The position numbers and the translations under genes are program-made. From Nocardia sp. NBC_01730 (GTDB lineage: Bacteria; Actinomycetota; Actinomycetes; Mycobacteriales; Mycobacteriaceae): 64,000 nucleotides of DNA. This document shows positions 56,102 through 64,000 of the stretch, in pieces; position 1 is the first letter of the stretch; the number at the start of each line of letters is the position of its first letter. The notes under the pieces were generated by a model that was not told the DNA's origin, ran no database searches, and saw only the letters and a list, made by a program, of their open reading frames with translations. Where the stretch lies: the NCBI RefSeq assembly GCF_035920445.1, contig NZ_CP109162.1, forward strand, positions 4,898,001 through 4,962,000. Reading direction: 5' to 3'.

Positions 56102-56983
56102 ATGAGCACGCCGAAGGATCCGGAACCCACGAACAACGCGCCGGAGCAGGAGGCTGCGTCACCGTCGCTGTCGAAGAACGCCGGGAACGCACCCGGCGAG
56201 GAGCCCGCACCGCCGACCTCCGATGACGCGTCGGCCGCTCCCGACGACGAATCCGGCGCGCCGCCGCCACCCACCGAGCAAGCACCCGGCTCCGCGGCAG
56301 GTCAGCCCGTCGAGCAATGGTGGCAGCCCGCCGATACTCCGCCCGGGGGACCGCTGGGTGGGCAGTGGGGCGCGGAACCGAGCGGGCAGCAGGCCGAACC
56401 TCGAGCATGGGGAGCCGACAGCGGGCAGCAGTCGTGGGGCGCGGAACCCGCCGCACCCGGCCAGCCGTGGGGCGCCGCCGCGTCGGGCAGCTCGGCACCG
56501 CAGATGCCGCCCGGCGAATCCACCCGGCCGTTCACACCCGGCGACCATGCGCAGTACGGGTCGGCTGGTCAACCGCAGTATCCCCCGGTCGGGCAGCCAC
56601 CGCAGGATGCCCAGCAGCAGTACCCGCCCAGCGGTCAACCGCAGTACCCCGCGGGCGGCGTCTACAACTACCCGCCGACCACAGGACCGCAAAATTCGCA
56701 GTCCGGCGGCTATCCGTCCTATCCACAGCAGGAGTATCAGCCGTACGGCGAGCCGCCGCGGCAGCCGGGCAGTCAGGTGTACTCGATCATCGGATTCGCC
56801 TGCGCGGCGATCGCGGTACTGTTCTGCCCGATCCTGTTCGGGCCTGCCGGGATCGTCCTCGGCGTGGTCGGGCACAACAAGGGCGAATCGCTCGGCAAAT
56901 GGGCGGCCATCGCGGCGGCCATCGGCACGGTGATCGGCTTCATCGTCGGGTTCGTCGTATTCTCCGGAGACTTGACGACGTAG
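56102..56983 (+). CDS. Membrane protein with Pro/Gln-rich N-terminus (DUF4190-like)
   Basis: 293 residues with GGAGGG upstream. Residues 1-220 are low complexity, with repeated short patterns such as QWGAEPSGQQ and SGQPQYP. Two membrane helices close the protein (SIIGFACAAIAVLFCPILFG, then WAAIAAAIGTVIGFIVGFVV) around the loop VLGVVGHNKGESLGKWA, the DUF4190 pattern. Proteins of this layout in Nocardia and Mycobacterium are cell-envelope-associated with unknown function. Confidence 0.8.
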   Translation: MSTPKDPEPTNNAPEQEAASPSLSKNAGNAPGEEPAPPTSDDASAAPDDESGAPPPPTEQAPGSAAGQPVEQWWQPADTPPGGPLGGQWGAEPSGQQAEPRAWGADSGQQSWGAEPAAPGQPWGAAASGSSAPQMPPGESTRPFTPGDHAQYGSAGQPQYPPVGQPPQDAQQQYPPSGQPQYPAGGVYNYPPTTGPQNSQSGGYPSYPQQEYQPYGEPPRQPGSQVYSIIGFACAAIAVLFCPILFGPAGIVLGVVGHNKGESLGKWAAIAAAIGTVIGFIVGFVVFSGDLTT

Positions 56984-57048
56984 ATTCTCGGTATGCGTCG
57001 ATTCGGTGGATTCTCACGGGCCGCTGCCAACGTGGCTGGGGGCCGGTC

Positions 57049-57696
57049 ATGACCGGATTCGCGGGCTTTCCACTGGCGGGCCTGGACTTCTACGAGGACC
57101 TCGAGGCCGACAACTCGAAGGCATTCTGGACCGCGCACAAGGACATCTACGCGCGAGCGGTGAAAGAGCCGATGACCGCACTGCTCGCCGGGCTGGAGTC
57201 GGATTTCGGAGCGGCCAAGATCTTCCGCCCATACCGCGATGTCAGATTTTCCAACGACAAGTCGCCATACAAGACTGCCCAGGGCGCGGTGGTCGGCGCC
57301 GCGCAGAGCGTCGGCTGGTACGTCCAGATCGGCGCCGCCGGGCTGTACGTCGGCGGCGGTTTCTACCAGGGCTCCCCCGCCCAGATCGCGCTGTTGCGCG
57401 CCACCATCGACGACGACGTGCGCGGGCCCGAGCTCGCGGCGATTCTCGCGAAACTCACCAAGGCAGGCTTCACCGCCAGCGGCGAGAAGCTGAAGACCAA
57501 GCCGAAGGGCTACGCCGCCGACCATCCGCGCATCGACCTGCTGCGGCACAAATCCCTCACGTGCGGCAAGGAATTCGGCGCACCGGCCTGGCTGGACACG
57601 CCGCGCGCGGCCGAAGAGGTCCGCGCCGCGTGGGAGACGACACGGCCGCTGATCGAATGGCTGGCGGCGGTGGTCGGCAGCCCGCCGTCGTGGTGA
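57049..57696 (+). CDS. DUF2461 domain protein
   Basis: 215 residues from ATG 57049. It opens with GLDFYEDLEADNSKAFWTAH, and the centre FRPYRDVRFSNDKSPYKTAQ is the signature of DUF2461 (TIGR02453). The biochemical role is unknown. It is monocistronic and convergent with egtD, 36 nt apart. Confidence 0.88.
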   Translation: MTGFAGFPLAGLDFYEDLEADNSKAFWTAHKDIYARAVKEPMTALLAGLESDFGAAKIFRPYRDVRFSNDKSPYKTAQGAVVGAAQSVGWYVQIGAAGLYVGGGFYQGSPAQIALLRATIDDDVRGPELAAILAKLTKAGFTASGEKLKTKPKGYAADHPRIDLLRHKSLTCGKEFGAPAWLDTPRAAEEVRAAWETTRPLIEWLAAVVGSPPSW

Positions 57697-57732
57697 CACA
57701 GCGTCGGCTCGCCCCGTCGAGGATGTGCGCCG

Positions 57733-58704
57733 TCAGCGCCGTCGGGCGAGCACCAGCGCGAAGCGATCGTCCGGGTCGGTCCAGACGTGTTCGGTGCCGA
57801 AACCGGCGGCCGTGAGTTCGGTGCTCAGGCCATCGACCCGGAACTTCGCCGAGATCTCGGTGCGCATCTGGTCGCCGCGGGCAAACCGCACGGTGAGGTC
57901 GAGCGCGCGGACCGTGACCGTCATATCCTCGGTGGCCTCCAGGCGCATCTCGATCCACTCGTGCGCCGAATCCCAGATCGCGATATGCCGGAACTTCTCC
58001 GGGGGGAAATCGGCGTCGAGCCGGGAGTTCAGCACATGCAGCACGTTGCGGTTGAACTCGGCGGTGACGCCCGCCGCGTCGTCGTAGGCGGGGACGAGCA
58101 CCGCGGAGTCGATGACCAGACCCGCACCGAGCAGCAACTGTTCGCCCGGCTCCAGCACGTCGCGGATGGCCGCCAGGAATTCGGCCCGCTCTCCGGGGAC
58201 CAGATTGCCGATGGTGCCCCCAAGGAAAGCGATCATCCTGCGGCCTCCGCGCGGCAGGTTGTGCAGGGTGTCGGTGAAATCGCTGACCACACCGTGCACG
58301 GCCAACCCGGGGAACTCGGCCGCGACGGCATCCGCCGCCGCGCGCAGCGCTGCCGCCGAAACATCCTGCGGAACATAGGTTTTCAGTGGGGCACGCGCGG
58401 TAAGGGCGGTGAGCAGCAGCCTGGTCTTTGCCGCAGAACCGGCGCCGAGCTCGACCAGCACCTCGGCCTGCGCAGCGCGCGCGATCTCGCCGACCACGCG
58501 CTCCAGCAGCGCGCGCTCGGTGCGTGTCGGGTAGTACTCGGGCAGTTCGGTGATCCGCTCGAACAGCTCGCTACCCCTGGCGTCGTAGAACCACTTGGGC
58601 GGTAGCCACTTCGGGTTCGCGGTGAGGCCGAGCCGGGCGTCCGAGCGCAACGCCGCGGTCAGGTCGTCGTCGGATAGGTGGATCTCCAGCGTCGGTGCGG
58701 TCAT
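57733..58704 (-). CDS. egtD: L-histidine N-alpha-methyltransferase EgtD
   Basis: 323 residues. It makes hercynine from histidine with three SAM molecules, the first ergothioneine step. Typical stretches are WLPPKWFYDARGSELFERIT, LVELGAGSAAKTRLLLTA for SAM, YVPQDVSAAALRAAADAVA and MIAFLGGTIGNLVPGE. It lies in the egtABCD run, 18 nt downstream of egtC. A broken relative is at 38072-38515. Confidence 0.95.
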   Translation of the reverse strand: MTAPTLEIHLSDDDLTAALRSDARLGLTANPKWLPPKWFYDARGSELFERITELPEYYPTRTERALLERVVGEIARAAQAEVLVELGAGSAAKTRLLLTALTARAPLKTYVPQDVSAAALRAAADAVAAEFPGLAVHGVVSDFTDTLHNLPRGGRRMIAFLGGTIGNLVPGERAEFLAAIRDVLEPGEQLLLGAGLVIDSAVLVPAYDDAAGVTAEFNRNVLHVLNSRLDADFPPEKFRHIAIWDSAHEWIEMRLEATEDMTVTVRALDLTVRFARGDQMRTEISAKFRVDGLSTELTAAGFGTEHVWTDPDDRFALVLARRR

Positions 58705-58722
58705 AGCACGGGCCTTTCGGTG

Positions 58723-59532
58723 TCAGAGGAGGGCGTCGACGGATAGCGCGCCGGGCCTTGCGGTGACCAGGCTGCGGTCCGGGATCGACCGCCATCGGGG
58801 GTCGTCGTCGAACGGTTCGGACGACAGAATCGCGAAAGTGTCGGTGACCAGCACGGACAACGAGTGGTGGCAGGTGGTCGCCCACAGCTGCGCACCGTCG
58901 CACAGCAGGAAATTCAGGCGCGCGTCCGGTACTCGGTCGAGCACCGCGCCGGCGAGCAGCTTCAGTGCCGCCGGGGCGGCCGACCACGCACCGTCCGGCG
59001 ATCCGGTCGCCAGCAGGTCGCACAGGATCACCCAGAGCGTGGCGGTGTCGGTGGCGGATTCTGCCTCGAGCAACCGGCTCGGGGCGAACAGTCCCTCGGC
59101 GCCGAGTTCGACTGCGGTGTGCGCGAACTCCGAGGCCACCGCGCTCAGCGTGTCGCGCCAGTCCGGCACGACGCCGTTGTGGCTGAAGGCCCAGCGCCCG
59201 CGGGTGAACGGCGCGCACGCGGACCGCTCCACCGGCATCCCGACGGTCGCCGAACGCACCGCGCCGAGCACCGCCCAGGATTCGAGTTGTGGCAATACCT
59301 CGTCCACGGCCGGATCGGTCCAGATCGGCGCCGCATTGCGGTAGCGGCTGACGGCGACCGAGTCGTCCTCGGTCTCGCGCCACCACGCGACACCGAAACC
59401 GTCGGCGTTGATGGTGCCGCCGCGGCGCATGTCTCGGGGAGCCCATGCCTGAGCGCGCAGGGAATGCGCTCCGAGGGTCAACATGTCGCCGACCCGGACC
59501 GGCGGGCCGATATAGCCCAGATGTCTACACAT
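58723..59532 (-). CDS. egtC: Gamma-glutamyl-hercynylcysteine sulfoxide hydrolase EgtC
   Basis: 269 residues from ATG 59532, so that the protein begins MCRHLGYIGPP with Cys2 as the N-terminal nucleophile of class II glutamine amidotransferases. An in-frame ATG two codons earlier would bury that Cys and is rejected. GGTINADGFGVAWW and FSHNGVVPDWRDTL bind the glutamyl group. It removes glutamate from the EgtB product. Confidence 0.95.
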   Translation of the reverse strand: MCRHLGYIGPPVRVGDMLTLGAHSLRAQAWAPRDMRRGGTINADGFGVAWWRETEDDSVAVSRYRNAAPIWTDPAVDEVLPQLESWAVLGAVRSATVGMPVERSACAPFTRGRWAFSHNGVVPDWRDTLSAVASEFAHTAVELGAEGLFAPSRLLEAESATDTATLWVILCDLLATGSPDGAWSAAPAALKLLAGAVLDRVPDARLNFLLCDGAQLWATTCHHSLSVLVTDTFAILSSEPFDDDPRWRSIPDRSLVTARPGALSVDALL

Positions 59533-59610
59533 GGGCACCCACTCTCGTTCCCGGACGGATCGCCACGTCGCACGGCCCCCAGATCCGTGCCCCGCCAGGA
59601 CGAACGTCGC

Positions 59611-60957
59611 TCACTCGCCTTCCCCCGGTCGCAGATCCCGCGCCAAGCGGAAACCGGCGAAGATCTGGCGGCGGATCGGGTGGTCCCAATTGCGAAAAGT
59701 GCCGCGACAGGCGACCGGGTCGGTGCCGAAAGAACCCCCGCGCAGGACGCGATAGTCACCGCCGAAGAAGACCGCGGAGTACTCCTTGTACGGGAAGGCG
59801 CGGAAACCCGGGTAAGGCTCGAAGCTCGACGCGGTCCACTCCCAGACGTCGCCGATCAACTGGTGCACACCTGCCGGGGACGCACCGGCCGGATAGGCGC
59901 CGACCTCCGCGGGTTCCAGATGACGTTGACCGAGATTAGCGGTGCCGACATCGGGATCGGTGTCGCCCCAGGGGAATCGACGGGACGCGCCCGTCGCCGG
60001 GTCGAACCTGGCCGCCTTCTCCCATTCGGCTTCCGTGGGTAGTCGCTTGCCCGCCCAGTTCGCGTACGCCTCGGCCTCGAACCAGCACACATGCACCACC
60101 GGCTGGTGTCGGCGTAGCGGGGTCATCACGCCGAACACCCGGCGCCACCAGTGCCCGGCCGGGTCGCGCTCCCAGAACTGTGGCGCGACCAGACCCGCTT
60201 CCGTGCGGTGCGCCCAGCCGCGCACGGACCACAGTTCGGGACGGTCGTAGCCGCCGTCGTCTATGAAGGCCAGATATTGCTCGTTGGTCACGGGCGCGGC
60301 ATCGATCGCGAAGCCGGGCACCGACACCCGGTGGGCGGGGCGCTCATTGTCGAGCGCCCACGCGTCGGTCGAGGTGCCCATCGTGAATTTGCCTGCGGGA
60401 ATGACGATTTCACCGGCGACCGGAGCCGATGTGGTCGGCACGGCCGCTCCGGAGAGCACGGCGGCACCGGTGCGCAGCTGGTGGGTGGCCAGCATGGTCT
60501 CGTCGTGCTGCTGCTCGTGCTGGGCGATCATTCCGAACGCGAAACCACCGTCGACCAACGGCCTGCCCTGTAACTCGTTGCGCTCCAGCACATCCCATAC
60601 CCTGTCACGAACCACGCCGACGTAGTCGCGGGCCTGGGTGGGATCGAGCAGGGGCAGCGCGGGACGGCTCGCGCGGGCGTTTTTGAAGGCGTCGTAGAGT
60701 TCGTCGAGGTCGGCGCGCACAGGTTCGCGACCGCCAACATCGCGGACGAGCCACAGTTCTTCCTGGTTGCCGATGTGCGCGAGATCCCAGACCAGCGGGC
60801 TCATCAGACGCGAATGCTGGGCCACCAGCTCGGCTTCGTCGACACAGCCGGTGAGAGTCAGGGTGCGCTGTCGCGCGCGGGCGAGTACGTCGGCGATCCG
60901 GTCCCGTAGCTGTTCGGTGCCGGAACTGTCGGTCGGGGTGGGGTACTGAGTGGTCAC
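59611..60957 (-). CDS. egtB: Hercynine oxygenase EgtB
   Basis: 448 residues from GTG 60957. The N-terminal DinB-like part holds the iron histidines: PLVWDLAHIGNQEELWL and MIAQHEQQHDETMLATHQ. The C-terminal formylglycine-generating-enzyme-like domain has the arginines and aromatic residues of the substrate site (ERPAHRVSVPGFAIDAAPVT, GDVWEWTASSFEPYPGF). It forms the C-S bond between gamma-glutamylcysteine and hercynine with O2. Confidence 0.95.
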   Translation of the reverse strand: MTTQYPTPTDSSGTEQLRDRIADVLARARQRTLTLTGCVDEAELVAQHSRLMSPLVWDLAHIGNQEELWLVRDVGGREPVRADLDELYDAFKNARASRPALPLLDPTQARDYVGVVRDRVWDVLERNELQGRPLVDGGFAFGMIAQHEQQHDETMLATHQLRTGAAVLSGAAVPTTSAPVAGEIVIPAGKFTMGTSTDAWALDNERPAHRVSVPGFAIDAAPVTNEQYLAFIDDGGYDRPELWSVRGWAHRTEAGLVAPQFWERDPAGHWWRRVFGVMTPLRRHQPVVHVCWFEAEAYANWAGKRLPTEAEWEKAARFDPATGASRRFPWGDTDPDVGTANLGQRHLEPAEVGAYPAGASPAGVHQLIGDVWEWTASSFEPYPGFRAFPYKEYSAVFFGGDYRVLRGGSFGTDPVACRGTFRNWDHPIRRQIFAGFRLARDLRPGEGE

Positions 60958-61086
60958 GATAAACGTCTCCGAGATCGGTTCTGATCGGCGTCGTCACGCT
61001 CGCGAACGAGTCCGCGGGCGCGACGATTCGGCCCTTGTCGGCCAGGTCGACCGGCGCGCAGTCGACGATGCGCGGCAGGTACGCCG

Positions 61087-62424
61087 TCACGCGCCGGCTT
61101 CCGGTCGATCCGGCCCTGTGCCGTTCCCGGCGCGGTCTTCGGTCGGGGTGCGGCCGCTGCGACATCGTTCGGCGGCGGATTCGATCTCCGTGGCGCAGGC
61201 CGCGGTGGCCGCGTGGGCGGCGGCGAGCCGCAGCAGGTCGACCGCGGCGGAACGGATGTCCCGGTCGGCCAGGCCATAGCGGGCGGCGTCGAGCCAGTGG
61301 CCCGCGAGCGGCGCGGCGACCGTTGTCGCCTCGGCGACCACGGACGGGCTCGACATGAGCGCTTCGATCACCTGGACCGGCGTGGTCCAGGTGTCGCCGG
61401 GCTGGGCGTCTATGTAGCGGACCTCCAGATGCCCCGACGCGCGCACCGGCGGGAACATCGTGGTCAGGTGGTAGTCCAGGTCGCTGACGTCGGGGCGGCG
61501 CCCCACCTCATCGTCCAGTCCGCCCGACAGCCAGTCGGCGAACGTCGCGCCGGGCGGAGCCAACCACCCGGTCTCGCGGCCGTCCCTACTTCCGTCGGGA
61601 CTTCGCACGCACAGCAGCGGGACGTCCAGCGCCCATTTGCTGTACCCGGCCACCGGGTCGGTCCAGTCCATCACGGGCGGGCGGGTGCGCACGTTGTCCA
61701 GCCGCAGCCAGGCTCGCATGCGCTGCGAAGCCCAGGCGCCGGACGGAGCCCCGCGCAGGGCAGGCGAGCAGGCGAAAGCAGCCAGCAAAGCCGGACCGAC
61801 GGCATACAGTGCCGTCCACCGCGCGGTCACCTCCGCGCGGTGGGCGCCCGCGTCGACACTGACCTGGGCGGCCGCGGTATTGCACATCATCAACTTACCG
61901 AACGGGCCGACACCACCGAAGGCATGCTCCATGGCGCGGTAGCGCGGCAGCCGCAGGATTCGTTTGGGGCGGCGGTCCGCGTCGGCGGCAAGGGAAACGG
62001 TACGGATGGACCGGGTTTCGAGGAGTTTCCGCAACAAGCGGGCATCGTCGCGCAGTCGGTCGCACAGCCGCGCGGCATCAGCGTAAGGAGCGCTGGAGAG
62101 TTCTATTTGACCACCGGGTTCCAGGGTGACCCGGCTGCCCCCCGGCAGTGCGAGCGCCGGAGAATCGGGGGCGATGGATCGTGGTGCGTACGGTCCGAGA
62201 GCATCCGCCAGAGCAGCCAGCGGCGGACGCGGGGCGGACGCGGGGCCTGACGCCGAACACTCACCCTGCACGGTAAGCCACTCGAGTTCGGCACCGATCA
62301 GACGGGGCGGTCCGAGCTTGAAGCAGACGCCGCCGACATAGGCCTCCGCCGCCGCGCGGGAAGATAGTTCTCCCTGCTCCGGGGCACAATGGGCCGACTC
62401 AGGTGTATCGAGCGTGACCGCCAT
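61087..62424 (-). CDS. egtA: Glutamate-cysteine ligase EgtA
   Basis: 445 residues from ATG 62424 (MAVTLDTPESAH) with GGAGG upstream. GCS2-family ligase: IGAELEWLTVQ, then RVTLEPGGQIELSSAPYADA and MMCNTAAAQVSVDAG. It supplies gamma-glutamylcysteine for EgtB. It is the first gene of the minus-strand run egtA-B-C-D. A 129-nt gap separates it from egtB. Confidence 0.94.
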   Translation of the reverse strand: MAVTLDTPESAHCAPEQGELSSRAAAEAYVGGVCFKLGPPRLIGAELEWLTVQGECSASGPASAPRPPLAALADALGPYAPRSIAPDSPALALPGGSRVTLEPGGQIELSSAPYADAARLCDRLRDDARLLRKLLETRSIRTVSLAADADRRPKRILRLPRYRAMEHAFGGVGPFGKLMMCNTAAAQVSVDAGAHRAEVTARWTALYAVGPALLAAFACSPALRGAPSGAWASQRMRAWLRLDNVRTRPPVMDWTDPVAGYSKWALDVPLLCVRSPDGSRDGRETGWLAPPGATFADWLSGGLDDEVGRRPDVSDLDYHLTTMFPPVRASGHLEVRYIDAQPGDTWTTPVQVIEALMSSPSVVAEATTVAAPLAGHWLDAARYGLADRDIRSAAVDLLRLAAAHAATAACATEIESAAERCRSGRTPTEDRAGNGTGPDRPEAGA

Positions 62425-62620
62425 GGCAACCTCCACTGTGCGTTCCGAGTTGTAGTGGTGTAGTGGTTTCGAGTCCGCTGTTATTCAGTTATCCCCATAC
62501 CGCTCGGTCCTATTCCACTCCGATGCCGGATTCCGAGCGCGGCGATCCATCCAGGGTAGCCACGGCAGCTGACAAGAAATCGACGAGAAGCCGAACTTCA
62601 CACCGGATAAGGTCGGCGGC

Positions 62621-63805
62621 ATGCTGGATGACGATCGTGTACGAGCCGACACTCCCGGATGCGCGTCCGGATCCGAACTCGGTCCGGTGTTCCTCGACAG
62701 CGCCGGGTCCTCGCTGCCGCCGCGGGTCGTCACCGACACTGTCATCGGTCACCTGCTACGCGAGGCGGAGATCGGTGGCTACCGTGCCGCTAACGAGAGG
62801 CTGGGTGATCTCGCCGCGGTGAAGACCGCGATCGGCACGCTGATCAACGCCGCGCCGACGAGCATCGCGCTCAGCGACAGCGCCACCCGCTCCTGGGCGG
62901 ATTTCTTCTACTCGGTTCCGCTGGCGCCCGGCGATCGCATCCTGGTCTCCGAGGCCGACTACGCGAGCAATGCCATCGCCGCCCTGCAGCGCGCCCGCGC
63001 CACCGGTGCGACGGTGCAGAAGATTCCGAGCGACGGCAGCGGGCAGATCGACCTCGACGCACTGGCCGCCATGGTCGACGAACGGGTCAAGTTGGTCTCG
63101 GTACTGCACGCGCCGACGAACGGCGGCCTGGTGAACCCGGCCGCCGAGGCGACGAGAATCGCGCATTCGGTCGGCGCGCTCGTGCTGCTGGACGCCTGCC
63201 AGTCCGCAGGACAGCTGCCACTGGACGTGGCCGACCTCGGTGTCGACGCGTTGTCGGCGACCGGTCGCAAGTGGCTGCGCGGCCCCCGCGGAACCGGATT
63301 CCTGTACCTGCGGCCCGAGTTGGCACAGTCCATGGAGCCCGAGCGGCTCGACCTGCACGGCGCGAAGTGGACCGGCCCGGACGACTACCGCCTAGCGCCG
63401 GATGCCAGCCGTTTCGAGTTCTGGGAGTGCGACGTCGCAGGACGACTCGGTCTGGGCGCCGCGGTGCGGTACCTGCTCGACCTGGGTCCGGACAACGTGT
63501 ACGCCGCGGTCGCGGCTCGCGCCGAGCACCTGCGCAAGACACTGCCGGAGATCCCCGGCGTCACGGTGCACGACATCGGCGTCCGGCACAGCGGCATTGT
63601 GTCGTTCACCGTCGACGACATCGAATCCACCGAGGTGCGCGACCAGCTGCTGGCGCAGGACATCACCGTCACGGTCAGCCACGCCGGCTCGACCCTGCTG
63701 GACATGACGGGCCGCGGCCTGGCATCGGTGGTCCGCGCCTCTCCGCACTGTTACGTCAGCTTCGACGAACTGGACCGGTTCGTCGCCGCGGTCGCGGCGC
63801 TCTAG
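62621..63805 (+). CDS. egtE: Ergothioneine beta-lyase EgtE (PLP, class V fold)
   Basis: 394 residues from ATG 62621. Class V aminotransferase-like enzyme: substrate strand VFLDSAGSSLPPRVV, cofactor-binding LLDACQSAGQLPLDVADLG and the PLP lysine in LSATGRKWLRGPRGTGF. EgtE cuts hercynylcysteine sulfoxide to give ergothioneine. It is transcribed away from egtA, unlike M. tuberculosis where egtA-E are co-directional, so the EgtE assignment rests on fold plus location. Confidence 0.87.
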   Translation: MLDDDRVRADTPGCASGSELGPVFLDSAGSSLPPRVVTDTVIGHLLREAEIGGYRAANERLGDLAAVKTAIGTLINAAPTSIALSDSATRSWADFFYSVPLAPGDRILVSEADYASNAIAALQRARATGATVQKIPSDGSGQIDLDALAAMVDERVKLVSVLHAPTNGGLVNPAAEATRIAHSVGALVLLDACQSAGQLPLDVADLGVDALSATGRKWLRGPRGTGFLYLRPELAQSMEPERLDLHGAKWTGPDDYRLAPDASRFEFWECDVAGRLGLGAAVRYLLDLGPDNVYAAVAARAEHLRKTLPEIPGVTVHDIGVRHSGIVSFTVDDIESTEVRDQLLAQDITVTVSHAGSTLLDMTGRGLASVVRASPHCYVSFDELDRFVAAVAAL

Positions 63806-63845
63806 GACTCCGATGCGCCCCGAAAGCACCGCGAAGTAGCCCCTT

Positions 63846-64000
63846 TCAGACCAAATGCACGTCAAGCGCCCTGGCCACCAGTGCGGCGACGTCGGCGCCC
63901 TGGCCGACCAGGCGCAGGCTGCGGTTGGCCTGCAAAGCGGCGATACCGTGAACTGGCAGCACAGTCCGGCCGGTGCTACGTCGACCGCTACGCGGCCACC
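63846..64000 (-). CDS. C-terminal end of an unidentified protein (cut by window)
   Basis: About 50 codons on the minus strand enter from the right edge and end at TGA 63846-63848. The tail reads GRTVLPVHGIAALQANRSLR, then LVGQGADVAALVARALDVHL. Amino-acid balance supports coding. The family cannot be assigned from this tail. It is convergent with egtE, 40 nt apart. Confidence 0.5.
   Translation of the reverse strand, partial: WPRSGRRSTGRTVLPVHGIAALQANRSLRLVGQGADVAALVARALDVHLV

Overview
The window is high-GC actinobacterial DNA, most likely from Nocardia or a close relative in the Mycobacteriales. The gene content and order match blocks I know from Mycobacterium tuberculosis: ppx - DUF501 - FtsB-like - eno - lpqU, mazG - mfd, a TetR gene - tRNA-Gln - glmU - prs, a cpdA/Stealth pair (Rv0805/Rv0806c type) and the ergothioneine genes egtA-D. 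Start codons are often GTG, many genes overlap by 4 nt (ATGA), and hairpin terminators without T-runs are common. The genus call is an inference from these features; no rRNA is present.

Layout. 1-6.5 kb: an XRE/MmyB-like regulator (cut by the left edge) divergent from an MFS drug exporter across a perfect palindrome, a secreted lipoprotein hydrolase, and two paralogous alpha/beta hydrolases divergent from a TetR gene. The end of the TetR gene runs into wreckage of an ArsR gene and a cation-efflux gene. 6.6-9.7 kb: a stress cassette with a MerR regulator, Hsp20, small proteins, a cold-shock-domain protein and a second MerR. A CIRCE-like element lies in front of hsp20. 9.7-12.75 kb: debris of an integrated element (VapBC toxin-antitoxin pair, two integrase 3' ends) stopping exactly at a tRNA with anticodon UAA. 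12.9-22 kb: core genes (RNase Z, amino-acid and peptide permeases, Ppx, DUF501, FtsB-like, enolase, LpqU).

22.1-33.9 kb: a two-armed locus that looks like a small metallophore system. The left arm is a peptide/opine-type ABC importer (binding lipoprotein, two permeases, fused double ATPase). The right arm has a VioC/clavaminate-type Fe(II)/2-oxoglutarate oxygenase, SbnB-like, SbnH-like and SbnA-like enzymes (2,3-diaminopropionate chemistry) and a MATE exporter. The promoter region between the arms holds two IdeR/DtxR-like iron boxes. A third iron box precedes a flavodoxin gene at 37.6 kb. No peptide or siderophore synthetase is visible, which is the puzzle of this locus. Compared with M. tuberculosis, the whole stretch 22.1-45.8 kb sits as an insertion between lpqU and mazG.

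33.9-45.8 kb: a 5'-truncated glycerol dehydrogenase, a CpdA-type phosphodiesterase overlapping tail-to-tail with a Stealth sugar-phosphotransferase, the flavodoxin, a three-gene minus-strand unit (kinase-like protein, a free-standing protein resembling the archaeal threonyl-tRNA synthetase editing domain, and a broken EgtD-like methyltransferase), a large LuxR ATPase regulator, a PPOX flavoprotein, TerD and a beta-lactamase-like protein. 45.8-55.5 kb: mazG, mfd, two TetR genes, tRNA-Gln, glmU and prs; the tRNA-glmU-prs part is flanked by copies of a roughly 130-bp repeat family. 55.7-64 kb: small or membrane hypothetical proteins, DUF2461, then ergothioneine genes egtABCD on the minus strand with egtE divergent from egtA.
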